Translations under genes and position numbers: made by a program
In this document: piece by piece, positions 8,652-17,789 of the stretch
How positions within the stretch are numbered: position 1 is the first letter of the stretch
How the letters are laid out: every line of letters begins with the position of its first letter
The notes under the pieces: model-generated
Told to the model about the DNA's origin: nothing
What the model saw: the letters and a program-made list of their open reading frames with translations, nothing else
Databases searched by the model: none
Assembly: GCA_001896725.1 (NCBI GenBank)
Contig: MPPA01000052.1
Location: 151,263-215,262 of the forward strand
Length of the DNA: 64,000 bases
Direction of reading: 5' to 3'
Source: Methanococcoides sp. EBM-47
GTDB lineage: Archaea; Halobacteriota; Methanosarcinia; Methanosarcinales; Methanosarcinaceae

Positions 8652-9695
8652 TACGTGACACAAGATCATCCCCTATACCTCGTCATTATCGGTTTCCAAT
8701 CTGTACAGGAATACCTGGCATTGCATGTGCTGCTCTGCCTGATACCTGCCTTTTTCCTGGCCGGTGCTATTGCATCGCTTTTTTCAAAGGAATCAGTGCT
8801 GAAATATTTTGGTGCAGGTACACCAAAATATATCTCCTACTCAGTAGCAGCAGTATCTGGCTGCCTGCTTGCAGTATGCAGTTGTACTGTGCTACCATTG
8901 TTTGCAGGCATCTATAAAAAGGGAGCTGGCATAGGCCCGGCCACTACTTTTTTGTTCTCTGCACCTGCCATCAACATTCTTGCTATTGTTTATACTGCAA
9001 AGATCCTGGGTTATGACATAGGAGCTGCCAGGGCAGTGGGTGCAATTCTTCTCTCTATCATTATCGGACTGATAATGCATGCGGCATATGAGAAGAACAA
9101 CGTTGTACACAATGGGATCAAGACCTTTAACTCAGAAGAGCACGCTCACACCACACAGCTTTTCCTGTTGCTGCTGACAATACTTGTTGTGCCTGAAATC
9201 ATTAAGTCCTGGACAGCTCTTGCTTTGGTGGAGATCCCACTCATAGTGTTTACTGTGTACCTGTCCTTCAAGTGGTATTCTGAAGAGGAAAGAGCAAGCT
9301 GGATGCAAGAGACTTGGTTCCTTGTAAAGATGATCGCTCCATTGTTGCTCGTGGGTGTGTTCTTTGCGGGTATTCTGGTAGAACTGCTTCCTTCCGAAAT
9401 AGTGGTCAAGTATGTGGGCAGTGGTAACCTGCTTTCGTACTTCATTGCTTCTGTTGCCGCTGCACTGATGTATTTCTCCACACTTACAGAGGTCCCTATC
9501 ATCAGTGCCCTGACATTGCTCGGCATGACTAAAGGCCCTGCTCTTTCAATGCTGCTCGCAGGTCCTGCACTGAGCCTTCCCAGTATGATCGTCATCTGTA
9601 GAATTATGGGAGTTCAAAAGGGACTTTCATATACCGGACTTGTGGTCATAATGGCAATGATCTCAGGGATCGTATTTGACCATTATGTACTTTGA
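8628..9695 (+). CDS. ArsP/PF03773-type putative permease
   Basis: A 355-residue integral membrane protein with about eight to ten hydrophobic segments, of the PF03773 permease family. It shows two related segments typical of the family: SGCLLAVCSCTVLPLFAGIY near residue 78, with the CSCTVLP cysteine pair, and YFSTLTEVPIISALTLLGM near 283. Some members export organoarsenicals or other toxic compounds; the substrate here is unknown. Homologs of this subgroup commonly sit beside a small thioredoxin-like protein, as at 9920. The start is uncertain: the ATG at 8628 overlaps the TATA-like element, so a GTG at 8655 may be the true start. Confidence 0.82.
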   Translation: MKFQICLKYVTQDHPLYLVIIGFQSVQEYLALHVLLCLIPAFFLAGAIASLFSKESVLKYFGAGTPKYISYSVAAVSGCLLAVCSCTVLPLFAGIYKKGAGIGPATTFLFSAPAINILAIVYTAKILGYDIGAARAVGAILLSIIIGLIMHAAYEKNNVVHNGIKTFNSEEHAHTTQLFLLLLTILVVPEIIKSWTALALVEIPLIVFTVYLSFKWYSEEERASWMQETWFLVKMIAPLLLVGVFFAGILVELLPSEIVVKYVGSGNLLSYFIASVAAALMYFSTLTEVPIISALTLLGMTKGPALSMLLAGPALSLPSMIVICRIMGVQKGLSYTGLVVIMAMISGIVFDHYVL

Positions 9696-9709
9696 CAAGA
9701 TGTGGATAC

Positions 9710-9871
9710 ATGTGCTTGCTGATCATTTCTTCACGGGACAAAGAAGCTCTGGACGTATTGAATGCTGGGATCGTAAGAGTTGAATATGATAGAAAAAGCG
9801 TTCTCTGCAAAATAAGGGCTAACATACCTGATGCAGATGAACTGATAGCAATACCGAAAAGAGGTTACTGA
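9710..9871 (+). CDS. Small protein (53 aa) of the permease cassette, unknown function
   Basis: An open frame of 53 codons begins 14 bp after the permease stop and ends 48 bp before the thioredoxin-like gene. Its product starts MCLLIISSRDKEALDVLNAG and ends with a DADELIAIPKRGY tail. It is soluble, has two cysteines (C2 and one near residue 32), and alternates hydrophobic and charged residues as a folded protein would. I do not recognise the family. The ribosome-binding site is weak (GTGGA). Its size puts it below usual annotation cut-offs. Position suggests a partner of the permease or of the disulfide protein. Confidence 0.55.
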   Translation: MCLLIISSRDKEALDVLNAGIVRVEYDRKSVLCKIRANIPDADELIAIPKRGY

Positions 9872-9919
9872 AATATAGTGTATAGATTTGTGTATATATG
9901 ATATTAGAAAGGTGATAAC

Positions 9920-10156
9920 ATGAAAATAGAGGTCCTTGGAACCGGTTGTGCTAAATGCAAGAAAACAAAAGAGATCGTTGAGCAGGCAGTTACCGAACTT
10001 GGTATCTCTGCTGAGATAATGAAGGTTGAGGACATGAACATTGCGCTTGGCTATGGTGTGATGATCACCCCCGCTGTTGTGATCGATGGTGATGTAAAGA
10101 TAGTTGGCAAGGTACCGACAGTTGAAAAAGTTAAGGAATGGTTAACAAAAAAATAA
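9920..10156 (+). CDS. Thioredoxin-like redox-active disulfide protein (CxxC)
   Basis: A 78-residue protein of the small thioredoxin/glutaredoxin-like family known as redox-active disulfide protein 2. The redox motif GCAKC lies at residues 10-14. The conserved cis-proline segment MITPAVVIDG is near residue 50, and GKVPTVEKVKEWL closes the fold. It lacks the extra N-terminal strand and helix of full thioredoxin. AAAGGTGATAAC gives a strong ribosome-binding site. Proteins of this type often accompany PF03773 permeases and may reduce or deliver the substrate; that role is inference. Confidence 0.88.
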   Translation: MKIEVLGTGCAKCKKTKEIVEQAVTELGISAEIMKVEDMNIALGYGVMITPAVVIDGDVKIVGKVPTVEKVKEWLTKK

Positions 10157-10506
10157 ATGAAGAGTAGACCAAGGCAGGTGAATTTAAAATGGAAAATGTG
10201 GCACAAATGCGCATGTGAAACTGCTACCATTGAACTGTATACATTGGCAGAGGCTGTAATGTTTTCCTAGTGACAAATAAAGTAACTGATGAGCCACTAA
10301 AATAGGAAAAGGTTACATCCGCACACAGTTGCATAGAGCCGCATTGCCCATTTGTCTTCTTTTTTTAATTATTCATAAATAATGAGGATGCATTTCGGAC
10401 CTGTACTTTTCTGAAAATACTGGAAGAACTAATGACTGTAATGAGTTCAGATATCTTTTTAAGACATTATCATAATATGTGAGGGTGTATATTTCAGGAA
10501 GATATC
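10157..10506 (+). other. Intergenic region upstream of the DUF1538 genes
   Basis: It holds a T-rich run at about 10357-10366 followed by a dyad ATTATT-4 bp-AATAAT (10368-10383), a plausible transcription end for the preceding cassette. A TATA-like CTTTTTAAG near 10452-10460 could drive the DUF1538-PII unit. A 37-codon frame directly after the thioredoxin-like stop is not convincing. Confidence 0.4.
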
Positions 10507-11202
10507 ATGATCCAGGACTTCAAAGAAACGTATAAGGAAGTACTACAGGCAACATTACCATTGACAACAGCAATTCTGCTCATCATGCTGCTGTTCATGG
10601 GTGTGAACCCGATTCTTTTGAAAACCTTTCTTAAAGGAGCTGTATTTGTTATATTTGGTATGGGTCTTTTTTTGATGGGTGTGAAATTGGGAATGTTACC
10701 AATTGGTGAATCCATCGGAGCTAATCTGCCAAAGCACGGGTCTGTATTATTTATATTCATAGTGGGGTTCCTACTCTCCTTTATGGTAACGGTAGCTGAA
10801 CCGGATGTAAGGGTACTGAGCACTGTAATCGAATCTGTTTCAGAAAGTAGTATACAAGGCAATACAATGATATTCTCTATATCATTGGGTGTAGGCTTCT
10901 TTGTAGCTGCATCTTTACTCAGGATAATTTATGAAGTTTCTCTTAACCATATGCTATTTGTTGGTTACCTGATCGTGGTTTTATTGGCCTTTATAACACC
11001 TGCCGAGTATCTTGCAATAGCCTATGACTCAGGCGGTGTGACCACAGGTCCAGTAACAGTACCTGTGATATTGGCCCTTGGAGTTGGAATATCTTCTGTC
11101 CTTAGAGGCAAGACCGAACTTTCAGAAAGTTATGGCCTGTTAGGACTTGCATCGCTTGGTCCTATTTTAAGCTTGATGATCTTAGGGATCCTGTCACATT
11201 AA
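10507..11202 (+). CDS. DUF1538 membrane protein, first of a pair
   Basis: A 231-residue polytopic membrane protein (about six to seven hydrophobic segments) of the DUF1538 family, whose function is not established. Two family hallmarks are visible: VTVAEPDVRVL near residue 95 and AYDSGGVTTGPVTVP near 175. The second DUF1538 protein has the matching segments FAEPAVRVL and AFDAGGVATGPMAV, so the two are related halves of what I take to be one transporter. CAGGAAGATATC precedes the ATG. The gene is followed after 9 bp by the second half and then by a PII-like gene. Confidence 0.85.
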   Translation: MIQDFKETYKEVLQATLPLTTAILLIMLLFMGVNPILLKTFLKGAVFVIFGMGLFLMGVKLGMLPIGESIGANLPKHGSVLFIFIVGFLLSFMVTVAEPDVRVLSTVIESVSESSIQGNTMIFSISLGVGFFVAASLLRIIYEVSLNHMLFVGYLIVVLLAFITPAEYLAIAYDSGGVTTGPVTVPVILALGVGISSVLRGKTELSESYGLLGLASLGPILSLMILGILSH

Positions 11203-11211
11203 GGAGGATAT

Positions 11212-11916
11212 ATGCAAGGGATTGTAGACGTCACGGGTGAGGTCATTCTGGCGATCATACCTATATTGATATTTTTCATTTTTTTCCAGCTAAGATATTT
11301 GAAACTTCCTTCCTTTGAGGTAACTAAGGTCCTGGTGGGCCTGTTAATTACAGCTATAGGGATGATATTATTCCTCTATGGAGTTTATAATGGATTTTAC
11401 CCGGTCGGCTTTGAGATAGGAGAATTCCTTGGCAGCATTGAACAAATGTGGATCCTGATACCAATTGGTTTTGTCCTTGGTTTTCTGACAGCATTTGCCG
11501 AACCTGCTGTGCGTGTGCTCTGTTATCAGGTAGAGAGATCTTCGAGTGGATATATACGAGCAAAACTTATGCTTTATACTTTATCTCTTGGTGTTGCGGT
11601 ATTTGTTGCCATCGGGATGGCAAAGATCGTCTATGGGATACCATTTCTATATATCATCACTCCTGGATATGTGTTAGCTTTGGTGCTATTATGGCTATCT
11701 GATAAAGATTTTATTGGTATTGCCTTTGATGCTGGAGGAGTTGCCACCGGCCCTATGGCCGTGTCGTTTCTCATGTCAATGCTTGTGGGTATGGCTTCTT
11801 CACACAGTGAAAGAGATGCTGTAGTGGACGGTTTCGGAATTGTTGCATTAGTGGCCTTGGCACCTATCATATTTATTATGCTTCTTGGTGTATATGTGAA
11901 ATATAAGAGGAGATGA
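11212..11916 (+). CDS. DUF1538 membrane protein, second of a pair
   Basis: A 234-residue membrane protein with the same DUF1538 signatures as its neighbour: FLTAFAEPAVRVL near residue 92 and IAFDAGGVATGPMAVSF near 169. An AAGGAGGATAT site precedes the ATG. The basic YVKYKRR tail suggests a cytoplasmic C-terminus. The proteins differ clearly outside the motifs, so they are ancient paralogs, not a recent duplication. They probably form a heteromer. The PII-like gene begins only 4 bp downstream, suggesting that the complex responds to a PII-type signal. Confidence 0.85.
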   Translation: MQGIVDVTGEVILAIIPILIFFIFFQLRYLKLPSFEVTKVLVGLLITAIGMILFLYGVYNGFYPVGFEIGEFLGSIEQMWILIPIGFVLGFLTAFAEPAVRVLCYQVERSSSGYIRAKLMLYTLSLGVAVFVAIGMAKIVYGIPFLYIITPGYVLALVLLWLSDKDFIGIAFDAGGVATGPMAVSFLMSMLVGMASSHSERDAVVDGFGIVALVALAPIIFIMLLGVYVKYKRR

Positions 11917-11920
11917 GGCA

Positions 11921-12274
11921 ATGTCACAAGAAAATTCATTTTCATTAATAGTAACGATTGTAAAAAAAGGCTGGGGAGACAAAGTCGTAAACGCTTCAAA
12001 AAAAGCAGGTGCCAGAGGTGGTACTATTATGTATGGGCGTGGTACCGGCATACATGAGAACAAAAGCCTGCTTGGTTTAATGATAGAGCCTGAAAAGGAG
12101 ATAGTTCTGACAATAATTGAATCCGAAATGGCAGATAAGATAGTAGGAGCGATAAAAAAATCCATAGGTATAAATGAACCGGGATACGGGATAGGATTCA
12201 TTGTGCCATTGAAAAGTATATTTGGTGCCCAGATCCTATGTCCTCAGGACTGTTCATCAGAGGATGGAAAGTGA
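11921..12274 (+). CDS. PII-like signalling protein of the DUF1538 cassette
   Basis: A 117-residue GlnB-like protein. The ferredoxin-like fold is suggested by FSLIVTIVKKGWGDKVVNAS (first strand and helix), GGTIMYGRGTG (T-loop region) and EKEIVLTIIES...ADKIVGAI in the second half. Compared with true GlnB/GlnK, it lacks the TVEVKGFGRQKGH-type T-loop and its uridylylated Tyr context, so it is a PII-like protein of different specificity. It ends with a Cys-containing tail (ILCPQDCSSEDGK) not usual in PII. Its position 4 bp after two DUF1538 genes suggests direct control of that membrane complex. Confidence 0.83.
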   Translation: MSQENSFSLIVTIVKKGWGDKVVNASKKAGARGGTIMYGRGTGIHENKSLLGLMIEPEKEIVLTIIESEMADKIVGAIKKSIGINEPGYGIGFIVPLKSIFGAQILCPQDCSSEDGK

Positions 12275-12396
12275 TCCATGTTCTTTGACATCCTTTCAGA
12301 TATTCAAGTGAACAGTTTTCTGGATATACTCCCATGAACCTTTTGGTTTAAAGAAAATGAAAAAAGAGCAAGGAACATAGGGTCTTACCTCTATCT

Positions 12397-13821
12397 TTAC
12401 AGGTTATCTCTGGCCCATTGTGCCCCTGCTTCCAATACATTCTTGTTGATATCGATGAGTTTCTGCTTACCTGCAAAGTTCTCTGCCAGCGCCTCAGCAA
12501 ACACATCTGTGGGAAGTTTTGTGATACCCAGTTCTTTTAAAACTCCAATCATCACTGTGTTTGCGGCCTTCTCTGCTTTGGCCTTGCAGGCTATCTCCAT
12601 GGCAGGCACTGCAATACATGTTACTCCTTCTGGAATGGGATAATCCCCTATGGTCGAGTCATAAAGTATGACCCCGCCAGCTTTTACGTTCATGGCGAAC
12701 TTCTCCAGAGAAGGGCGGTTCATTGCGATCAATATATTTGATTCGTATACTATTGGTGATCCTATGGCAGACCCTGAGATCACCACAGAACAATTAGCTG
12801 TGCCTCCTCTTTGCTCTGGCCCGTACGACGGATACCACGAAACATGCCTCTGTGCTCTGCATGCTGCTTTTGCAAGTATGAGCCCAAGGCTTAGCACACC
12901 TTGTCCGCCAAAGCCTGCAACCTTTATCAACACCTGCCCAAAATCAGGATCGTCCACAGCATCGGGGGACGCTTCTGTGTCAAGGTTGAAAGCCTTGTCT
13001 ATGGACCCTTTTGTAAAATCACTTACACTACGGCACAATGTCTCCACTTCATCTGACCTGTCCCTAAAATTACCTAGAGGGAATTCCTTTTCCATCTGTT
13101 CGTTCACAAACCTGGTACTTGATCCGGCATCCTGTTTAAGGTTCGTGGGACAAGTGGAAAGCACTTCCACAAAGGCATAGCCTTTACCGTCACGCTGGAC
13201 CTCCAGAGCTTTCCTTACAGCTTTACGAGCCTTGCGGATATGAGATATATCTGAAACAGATACCCTTTCTATGAATACAGGTGCCTGAAGACTATTGAGC
13301 AGCTCGCACATGTGCAGAGGATAACCCGCATACCTGGGATCACGTCCGGTGGGGCATGTAACTGTTTTTTCACCAATGAGAGTGGTCGGTGCCATTTGGC
13401 CCCCTGTCATGCCATAGACAGTGTTGTTCACAAAGAACACAGCTATCTTTTCCCCACGGTTGGCGGCCTGGATGGTCTCATTAAGACCAATGGATGCAAG
13501 ATCACCATCTCCCTGGTAAGAAATAACGACTGCATGATCGAGGGCCCTGGAGACACCGGTACCTACTGCAGGAGCACGACCATGTGCGACCTGTAAGTTC
13601 CCGCAATCAAAATAATAATAAGCGAACACTGCACAGCCCACGGGGCTGATCATCACTGTTCGGTCCTGAATGCCCAGATCGCCCAATGCCTCACCTATAA
13701 GCTTGTGCAGTATACCATGACCACAACCTGGGCAATAGTGAGTGGCAGTGGGAGCAGCTCCTCCTTTTCTAGGGAATTCGGCATAAAGACCGGCTGGTCT
13801 GCCTATGACCTTTTCTTTCAT
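12397..13821 (-). CDS. vorA: 2-oxoacid:ferredoxin oxidoreductase, fused beta-gamma subunit (2-ketoisovalerate type)
   Basis: The N-terminal 250 residues are the thiamine-diphosphate-binding subunit: HYCPGCGHG at 28-36, [10 protein letters not shown] near 103 and [13 protein letters not shown] near 129. The C-terminal part from about residue 298 is the gamma subunit ([33 protein letters not shown]). This fusion and the 474-residue length match VorA of Methanothermobacter 2-ketoisovalerate:ferredoxin oxidoreductase. The enzyme interconverts branched-chain 2-oxoacids with acyl-CoA and CO2 using ferredoxin. The ATG overlaps the vorB stop as ATGA, with AGGAGG upstream. Substrate is inferred from subunit layout and neighbours; another 2-oxoacid cannot be excluded. 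Confidence 0.87.
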   Translation of the reverse strand: MKEKVIGRPAGLYAEFPRKGGAAPTATHYCPGCGHGILHKLIGEALGDLGIQDRTVMISPVGCAVFAYYYFDCGNLQVAHGRAPAVGTGVSRALDHAVVISYQGDGDLASIGLNETIQAANRGEKIAVFFVNNTVYGMTGGQMAPTTLIGEKTVTCPTGRDPRYAGYPLHMCELLNSLQAPVFIERVSVSDISHIRKARKAVRKALEVQRDGKGYAFVEVLSTCPTNLKQDAGSSTRFVNEQMEKEFPLGNFRDRSDEVETLCRSVSDFTKGSIDKAFNLDTEASPDAVDDPDFGQVLIKVAGFGGQGVLSLGLILAKAACRAQRHVSWYPSYGPEQRGGTANCSVVISGSAIGSPIVYESNILIAMNRPSLEKFAMNVKAGGVILYDSTIGDYPIPEGVTCIAVPAMEIACKAKAEKAANTVMIGVLKELGITKLPTDVFAEALAENFAGKQKLIDINKNVLEAGAQWARDNL

Positions 13822-14882
13822 GTTGAGCCTCCTTTTGCAATCTCTTCTATCTTTTGCATCACCTGGTCAAAAGTTATCAGGTTCCCTCCAAGCCTGTTCA
13901 CAAGCTCAACAGGCCGCATACAACGTGTTGCAAGCAGGACATCCTCCCTCATCTGCCCATTGCTCATTTCCACACAGATGAACGTGCTATCTCCTGTCTG
14001 TGCTAACTTGAACAACTCCTTTGCAGGGAAGGGGAAAAGAGTGATGGGCCTGAAAAGGCCAACCTTTATTCCTTTATTTCTTGCCTGCTCCACAGCGGAC
14101 CGGCAGATACGGCTGCTGATACCGTACGAAACAAGGATGATGTCAGCATCTTCCATCATATATTTTTCATAGGCAACTTCCTGATGCTCAATGAGCTCAT
14201 ATTTTTTCTGCAGCCTGTTGTTGAAATCTTCAAGCTGTTCAAAATCAAGGAAAATGGAAGTTATCAGGTTCTGACGAGTTTGGGAGGTAGCAGCCACTGC
14301 CCAGGAAGTATCTACTTGCGGCTGTACTGCATTTGTGGGGAACTTCAGTGGTTCCACCATCTGACCCAGCACACCGTCTGCAAGGACAACTGCAGGATTA
14401 CGATATTTAAAGGATAGTTCAAAAGCCTTTATGGTAAGATCGCACATCTCCTGCACGGAATTGGGAGCAAGGACTATGTTCTTGTAGTTACCATGTCCTC
14501 CCCCCTTAACGATCTGATTATAATCAGCCTGCTCCGGGCCAATATTGCCAAGACCAGGTCCTGCTCTCATTATATCCACTATCACACAGGGTAGTTCTGC
14601 ACCTGCGAGATATGAGATGCCCTCCTGTTTAAGGCTGATGCCCGGGCCCGATGAAGCTGTCATCACCCTGTGACCAGCTGAAGCACCCCCATATACCATA
14701 TTTATAGCCGCTTCTTCTGATTCCGCCTGCACGAACTTCCTGCCCAGCATAGGAAAATAGAAGGATGCTTCGTGCAATATCTCACTGGCAGGAGTGATCG
14801 GGTATCCAAAGTAGCAGTCACAACCTGCATACAATGCTCCAATGATGACCGCAGTATTGCCTTTTATTAATTGTGTTACCAT
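13818..14882 (-). CDS. vorB: 2-oxoacid:ferredoxin oxidoreductase alpha subunit (2-ketoisovalerate type)
   Basis: The pyrimidine-binding subunit of the oxidoreductase, 354 residues. [20 protein letters not shown] begins the domain, followed by [13 protein letters not shown], a signature of the family, [19 protein letters not shown] and [14 protein letters not shown]. The C-terminal half has [20 protein letters not shown], the transketolase C-domain. I start at the ATG at 14882 because GAGGAGA lies 8 bases upstream; the longer frame adds nine residues without support. It lies 23 bp after vorC and is coupled to vorA. The order ferredoxin-alpha-beta/gamma matches Vor. Confidence 0.88.
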   Translation of the reverse strand: MVTQLIKGNTAVIIGALYAGCDCYFGYPITPASEILHEASFYFPMLGRKFVQAESEEAAINMVYGGASAGHRVMTASSGPGISLKQEGISYLAGAELPCVIVDIMRAGPGLGNIGPEQADYNQIVKGGGHGNYKNIVLAPNSVQEMCDLTIKAFELSFKYRNPAVVLADGVLGQMVEPLKFPTNAVQPQVDTSWAVAATSQTRQNLITSIFLDFEQLEDFNNRLQKKYELIEHQEVAYEKYMMEDADIILVSYGISSRICRSAVEQARNKGIKVGLFRPITLFPFPAKELFKLAQTGDSTFICVEMSNGQMREDVLLATRCMRPVELVNRLGGNLITFDQVMQKIEEIAKGGST

Positions 14883-14905
14883 GATGGACTCTCCTCGAAG
14901 CCTAC

Positions 14906-15145
14906 TCATTCCTTGAGGGGAATATGTACCTCTATTGCCAGAGGCTCAGGACATGTGTAGTAGCAGTTAGCACATCCTATACACCCAAAGCCCACATACT
15001 CCACATAGTGGTATCCTCTTTCATTGAGACATTCGCTCATCCGAAGTACACCTTTTGGGCAGGATATTATACAACGTCCGCATGCTTTGCACTCCAACGT
15101 ATTTATTACCGGGTAAGGGTCCTTTTTTTCCATTAGATCCGACAT
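14906..15145 (-). CDS. vorC: 2-oxoacid:ferredoxin oxidoreductase delta subunit, 2[4Fe-4S] ferredoxin
   Basis: A 79-residue bacterial-type ferredoxin. The two cluster motifs are [14 protein letters not shown] and [14 protein letters not shown], each giving the CxxCxxCxxxCP pattern for one [4Fe-4S] centre. It carries electrons between the TPP subunits and external ferredoxin. The size matches VorC. It is the first gene of vorCBA. The leader of about 120 bases upstream contains a hairpin followed by a T-run (15198-15228). Confidence 0.9.
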   Translation of the reverse strand: MSDLMEKKDPYPVINTLECKACGRCIISCPKGVLRMSECLNERGYHYVEYVGFGCIGCANCYYTCPEPLAIEVHIPLKE

Positions 15146-15197
15146 TATTTCAAGCCTCTGACACTCAAGATGCGTTGATCAGCAAATCCCAGCATCT

Positions 15198-15228
15198 AAA
15201 AAACAATGGCTGTGTTGTAACGGCCATT
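15198..15228 (-). promoter_or_regulatory. Hairpin plus T-run in the vorCBA leader
   Basis: Read on the minus strand, AATGGC-12 nt-GCCATT is followed after one base by a run of six T. The arrangement resembles an intrinsic terminator or attenuator, lying between a likely TATA element (about 15277-15285) and the vorC start. With 6-base arms it could be chance; the T-run makes it more notable. Confidence 0.35.
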
Positions 15229-15304
15229 TATGTTTGTCGATTTCTGTATCCTTGGCATTTGCTACTAACATATAATTATAAATAGTTCACCACAGAAGGC
15301 CTCT

Positions 15305-16975
15305 TTATTGACCTTTGTCCTTGTCACGTATCTCCACACGCCTGATCTTGCCGCTGATGGTCTTTGGCAATTCAGATACAAATTCCACCACACGTGGGTA
15401 TTTGTATGGGGCAGTGACCTTCTTCACATGCTCCTGCAATTCCTTCTTAAGCTCTTCGCTGGCTGTGTACTTCTTTGTAAGCACTATGGTAGCCTTGATC
15501 ACCTGACCTCGTATTGGATCAGGAACACCGGTAATAGCGCATTCGAGCACTGCAGGGTGTTCTATTAATGCACTTTCCACTTCGAAAGGACCAACCCTGT
15601 ACCCTGATGTCTTGATGATGTCGTCTGCCCTGCCCACGAACCAGAAGTATCCATCTTCGTCCTTCCAGGCCATATCTCCTGTATGATAGTAGCCATCATG
15701 CCACACGTCTGCGGTCCTTTCGGGCTCTAAGCGATAACCTGTAAATATGCCAGGCGGCTTACTGGACCTCGTGTCTATACATATCTCTCCTTCTTCACCC
15801 ACTTCACATGCATTCCCCTGTGCATTCAGCAGTTCGATATCATATAAGGGAGAAGGCCTGCCCATGGAACCTGGTTTGGGTTCCATCCAGGGATATGTAG
15901 CCACGCTCACAATGGTCTCTGTCTGGCCAAAACCCTCCATGAGCTTCAAACCTGTAAGTTCAAGGAACTGCTCATAAACCTCAGGATTTAAAGGTTCACC
16001 AGCAACAACACAATATTCAAGTTTGCTGAAATCATATTTGCTAAGGTCTTCTCTGATAAGGAACCGATATATAGTGGGGGGAGCACAGAAAGTAGTAACA
16101 TTGTATTTTGCAGTGTTTTCCAGCATCTTATCTGCAGAGAACCTGTCATAATCATATACAAAGACCGCACTGCCTGCTATCCATTGACCATATATCTTTC
16201 CCCAGATACATTTAGCCCATCCTGAATCTGCTACTGTATAGTGCAGACCACCATCTTTCACGTTCTGCCAGTATTTCGCAGTTATGATGTGTGCCAGAGG
16301 ATACGCAAAATCATGTTGTACCATCTTTGGCAGACCAGTGGTACCCGATGAGAAATATAGAATCGAGATATCATTGTTAGTGGTCGCCTTCTCGCCTGTA
16401 GGGCGGTTGAAGTTCTCCGAGGCTGCTTCCATCTCAGTATTAAAATCGATCCAGCCCTTACGTTCCGTGCTCAGTACCATTTTCTGTTCAAGGATGGAAC
16501 TGCATTCCTTATGTGCGGCATCGATCTCGCCAAGTACATAATCGTCCCTGGTACATACTACCGCTTTTATATCCGCACGTTCTACGCGGTATACTATATC
16601 CTTTTTTGTAAGCATGTGAGTGGCAGGAACGGCTACAGCTCCTATCCTGTGCAGAGCAAGCAGGCAGAACCAGAACTCATACCTGCTTTTAAGTATGAGC
16701 ATTACATTGTCGCCTTTCCCTATACCATATTTGGTGAAAACGTTTGCTACCTTGTTGCTATAGTACTGCAGGTCCCTGAAATTGAAGACCGCTTCATTGC
16801 CGTTGTCATCACACCACACAAGGGCTTGTTTCTGTGGCTGCTGGGCGGCATAAACATCTACGACATCGTAGGAGAAATTGAAATTATCAGGGACATTGAT
16901 GACAAGGTTTTTCTTAAAATCCTCATATGATTTAAAATCTGCAACAGGAACGAAACTATTTAGCAAAGAGGTCAT
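15305..16975 (-). CDS. AMP-forming medium/branched-chain acyl-CoA synthetase
   Basis: A 556-residue member of the ANL adenylating superfamily: it activates a carboxylic acid with ATP and transfers it to CoA. Motifs are all present: [13 protein letters not shown] near residue 210 (phosphate loop), EGFGQTE near 345, [20 protein letters not shown] near 420, [17 protein letters not shown], and the catalytic lysine in [10 protein letters not shown] near 540. It resembles the Methanosarcina acetivorans Macs enzyme, reported to favour 2-methylbutyrate. The preceding XRE-cupin gene ends 16 bp upstream and vorCBA follows on the same strand. A GGAGGAGATAG site precedes the ATG. Together they suggest uptake of branched short-chain acids for amino acid synthesis. 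Confidence 0.88.
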   Translation of the reverse strand: MTSLLNSFVPVADFKSYEDFKKNLVINVPDNFNFSYDVVDVYAAQQPQKQALVWCDDNGNEAVFNFRDLQYYSNKVANVFTKYGIGKGDNVMLILKSRYEFWFCLLALHRIGAVAVPATHMLTKKDIVYRVERADIKAVVCTRDDYVLGEIDAAHKECSSILEQKMVLSTERKGWIDFNTEMEAASENFNRPTGEKATTNNDISILYFSSGTTGLPKMVQHDFAYPLAHIITAKYWQNVKDGGLHYTVADSGWAKCIWGKIYGQWIAGSAVFVYDYDRFSADKMLENTAKYNVTTFCAPPTIYRFLIREDLSKYDFSKLEYCVVAGEPLNPEVYEQFLELTGLKLMEGFGQTETIVSVATYPWMEPKPGSMGRPSPLYDIELLNAQGNACEVGEEGEICIDTRSSKPPGIFTGYRLEPERTADVWHDGYYHTGDMAWKDEDGYFWFVGRADDIIKTSGYRVGPFEVESALIEHPAVLECAITGVPDPIRGQVIKATIVLTKKYTASEELKKELQEHVKKVTAPYKYPRVVEFVSELPKTISGKIRRVEIRDKDKGQ

Positions 16976-16991
16976 GTTCTATCTCCTCCAC

Positions 16992-17552
16992 TTACATTAT
17001 AATAGCAAGGAATTTTGCACTCTTCCCACCCACAGCAGCCATGCTATGTGGATAGTTGGAATCGAAGAATATGGAATCTCCTTCTTCAAGGACGATCTCA
17101 TTATTATGGATGAACACCTTTAAAGTTCCCTCAAGCACAAAATTAAATTCCTGTCCTGGATGGGAGTTCATGGACATCTCTGTTCCCTCTGGTTTAGGTT
17201 CCACTTTAACCACAAAAGGCTCAGCTTTCTTGTGAACGAAATTGGAGGCAAGGCTCTGGTATTTGTACTCTTTCCTTCTTTCCACGCTGACACCTTTATC
17301 CTTACGTGTCACCGTAAAAACATGCATTCGTGGATCTTCACCTGTCAACAGCACCGACATGTCGACCTTAAGCCCACTGGAGATCCTATAAAGGATGCTG
17401 GCGGGAATATCTGTCTCACCGGCTTCGTAAATTTGATAGGAGCCAGTATCCATGTCCAATCTATCAGCCATTTCATCCACCGAGATGTCGGATATTTCAC
17501 GTAGCTCCTTAATACGATCTGCTATTTCTTTTATTTTTTCCTGCATGTTCAT
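16992..17552 (-). CDS. XRE-family regulator with C-terminal cupin domain
   Basis: The protein is 186 residues from the ATG at 17552; a second ATG at 17546 is equally possible. Residues 4-62 form an XRE/Cro-type helix-turn-helix ([16 protein letters not shown] opening, then [20 protein letters not shown]). Residues 110-183 form a small cupin ([34 protein letters not shown]) that may bind a small ligand. AAGGAAGG lies before the start. The acyl-CoA synthetase gene follows after 16 bp, so this is probably the ligand-responsive regulator of that gene and perhaps of vorCBA. A 12-base palindrome at 17625-17636 upstream is a possible operator. Confidence 0.87.
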   Translation of the reverse strand: MNMQEKIKEIADRIKELREISDISVDEMADRLDMDTGSYQIYEAGETDIPASILYRISSGLKVDMSVLLTGEDPRMHVFTVTRKDKGVSVERRKEYKYQSLASNFVHKKAEPFVVKVEPKPEGTEMSMNSHPGQEFNFVLEGTLKVFIHNNEIVLEEGDSIFFDSNYPHSMAAVGGKSAKFLAIIM

Positions 17553-17624
17553 CAGCCTTCCTTTTCTTGTAAATCCCTTAGATATCACAGTTTTTGGCCA
17601 ACTAGGATAGGATCATTACAATTT

Positions 17625-17636
17625 ACTCAGCTGAGT
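17625..17636. promoter_or_regulatory. 12-base perfect palindrome between divergent XRE-cupin and DUF92 genes
   Basis: ACTCAGCTGAGT, flanked by T- and A-rich bases, lies 73 bp before the XRE-cupin start. It could be an autoregulatory operator. The arms are only 6 bases, so chance is not excluded. Confidence 0.3.
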
Positions 17637-17789
17637 TAAAATCTTCTATTATTTCAATCATTCCGTTTAGTATACCAGTACCAATGCATTTGTTCACAGA
17701 TTTTTTAAAACATGGTTTTGTTCCCAGAAAGACACATCACAAATATATATGTTCTTTGACATATGTGCAACAGTTTTGGAATGGGTGAC

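Noticed and set aside
10157..10270. 37-codon frame starting directly after the thioredoxin-like stop (TAAATG)
   Set aside because: Its product has no clear protein character and no ribosome-binding site. An alternative ATG at 10190 with AGGTG upstream gives only nine codons.
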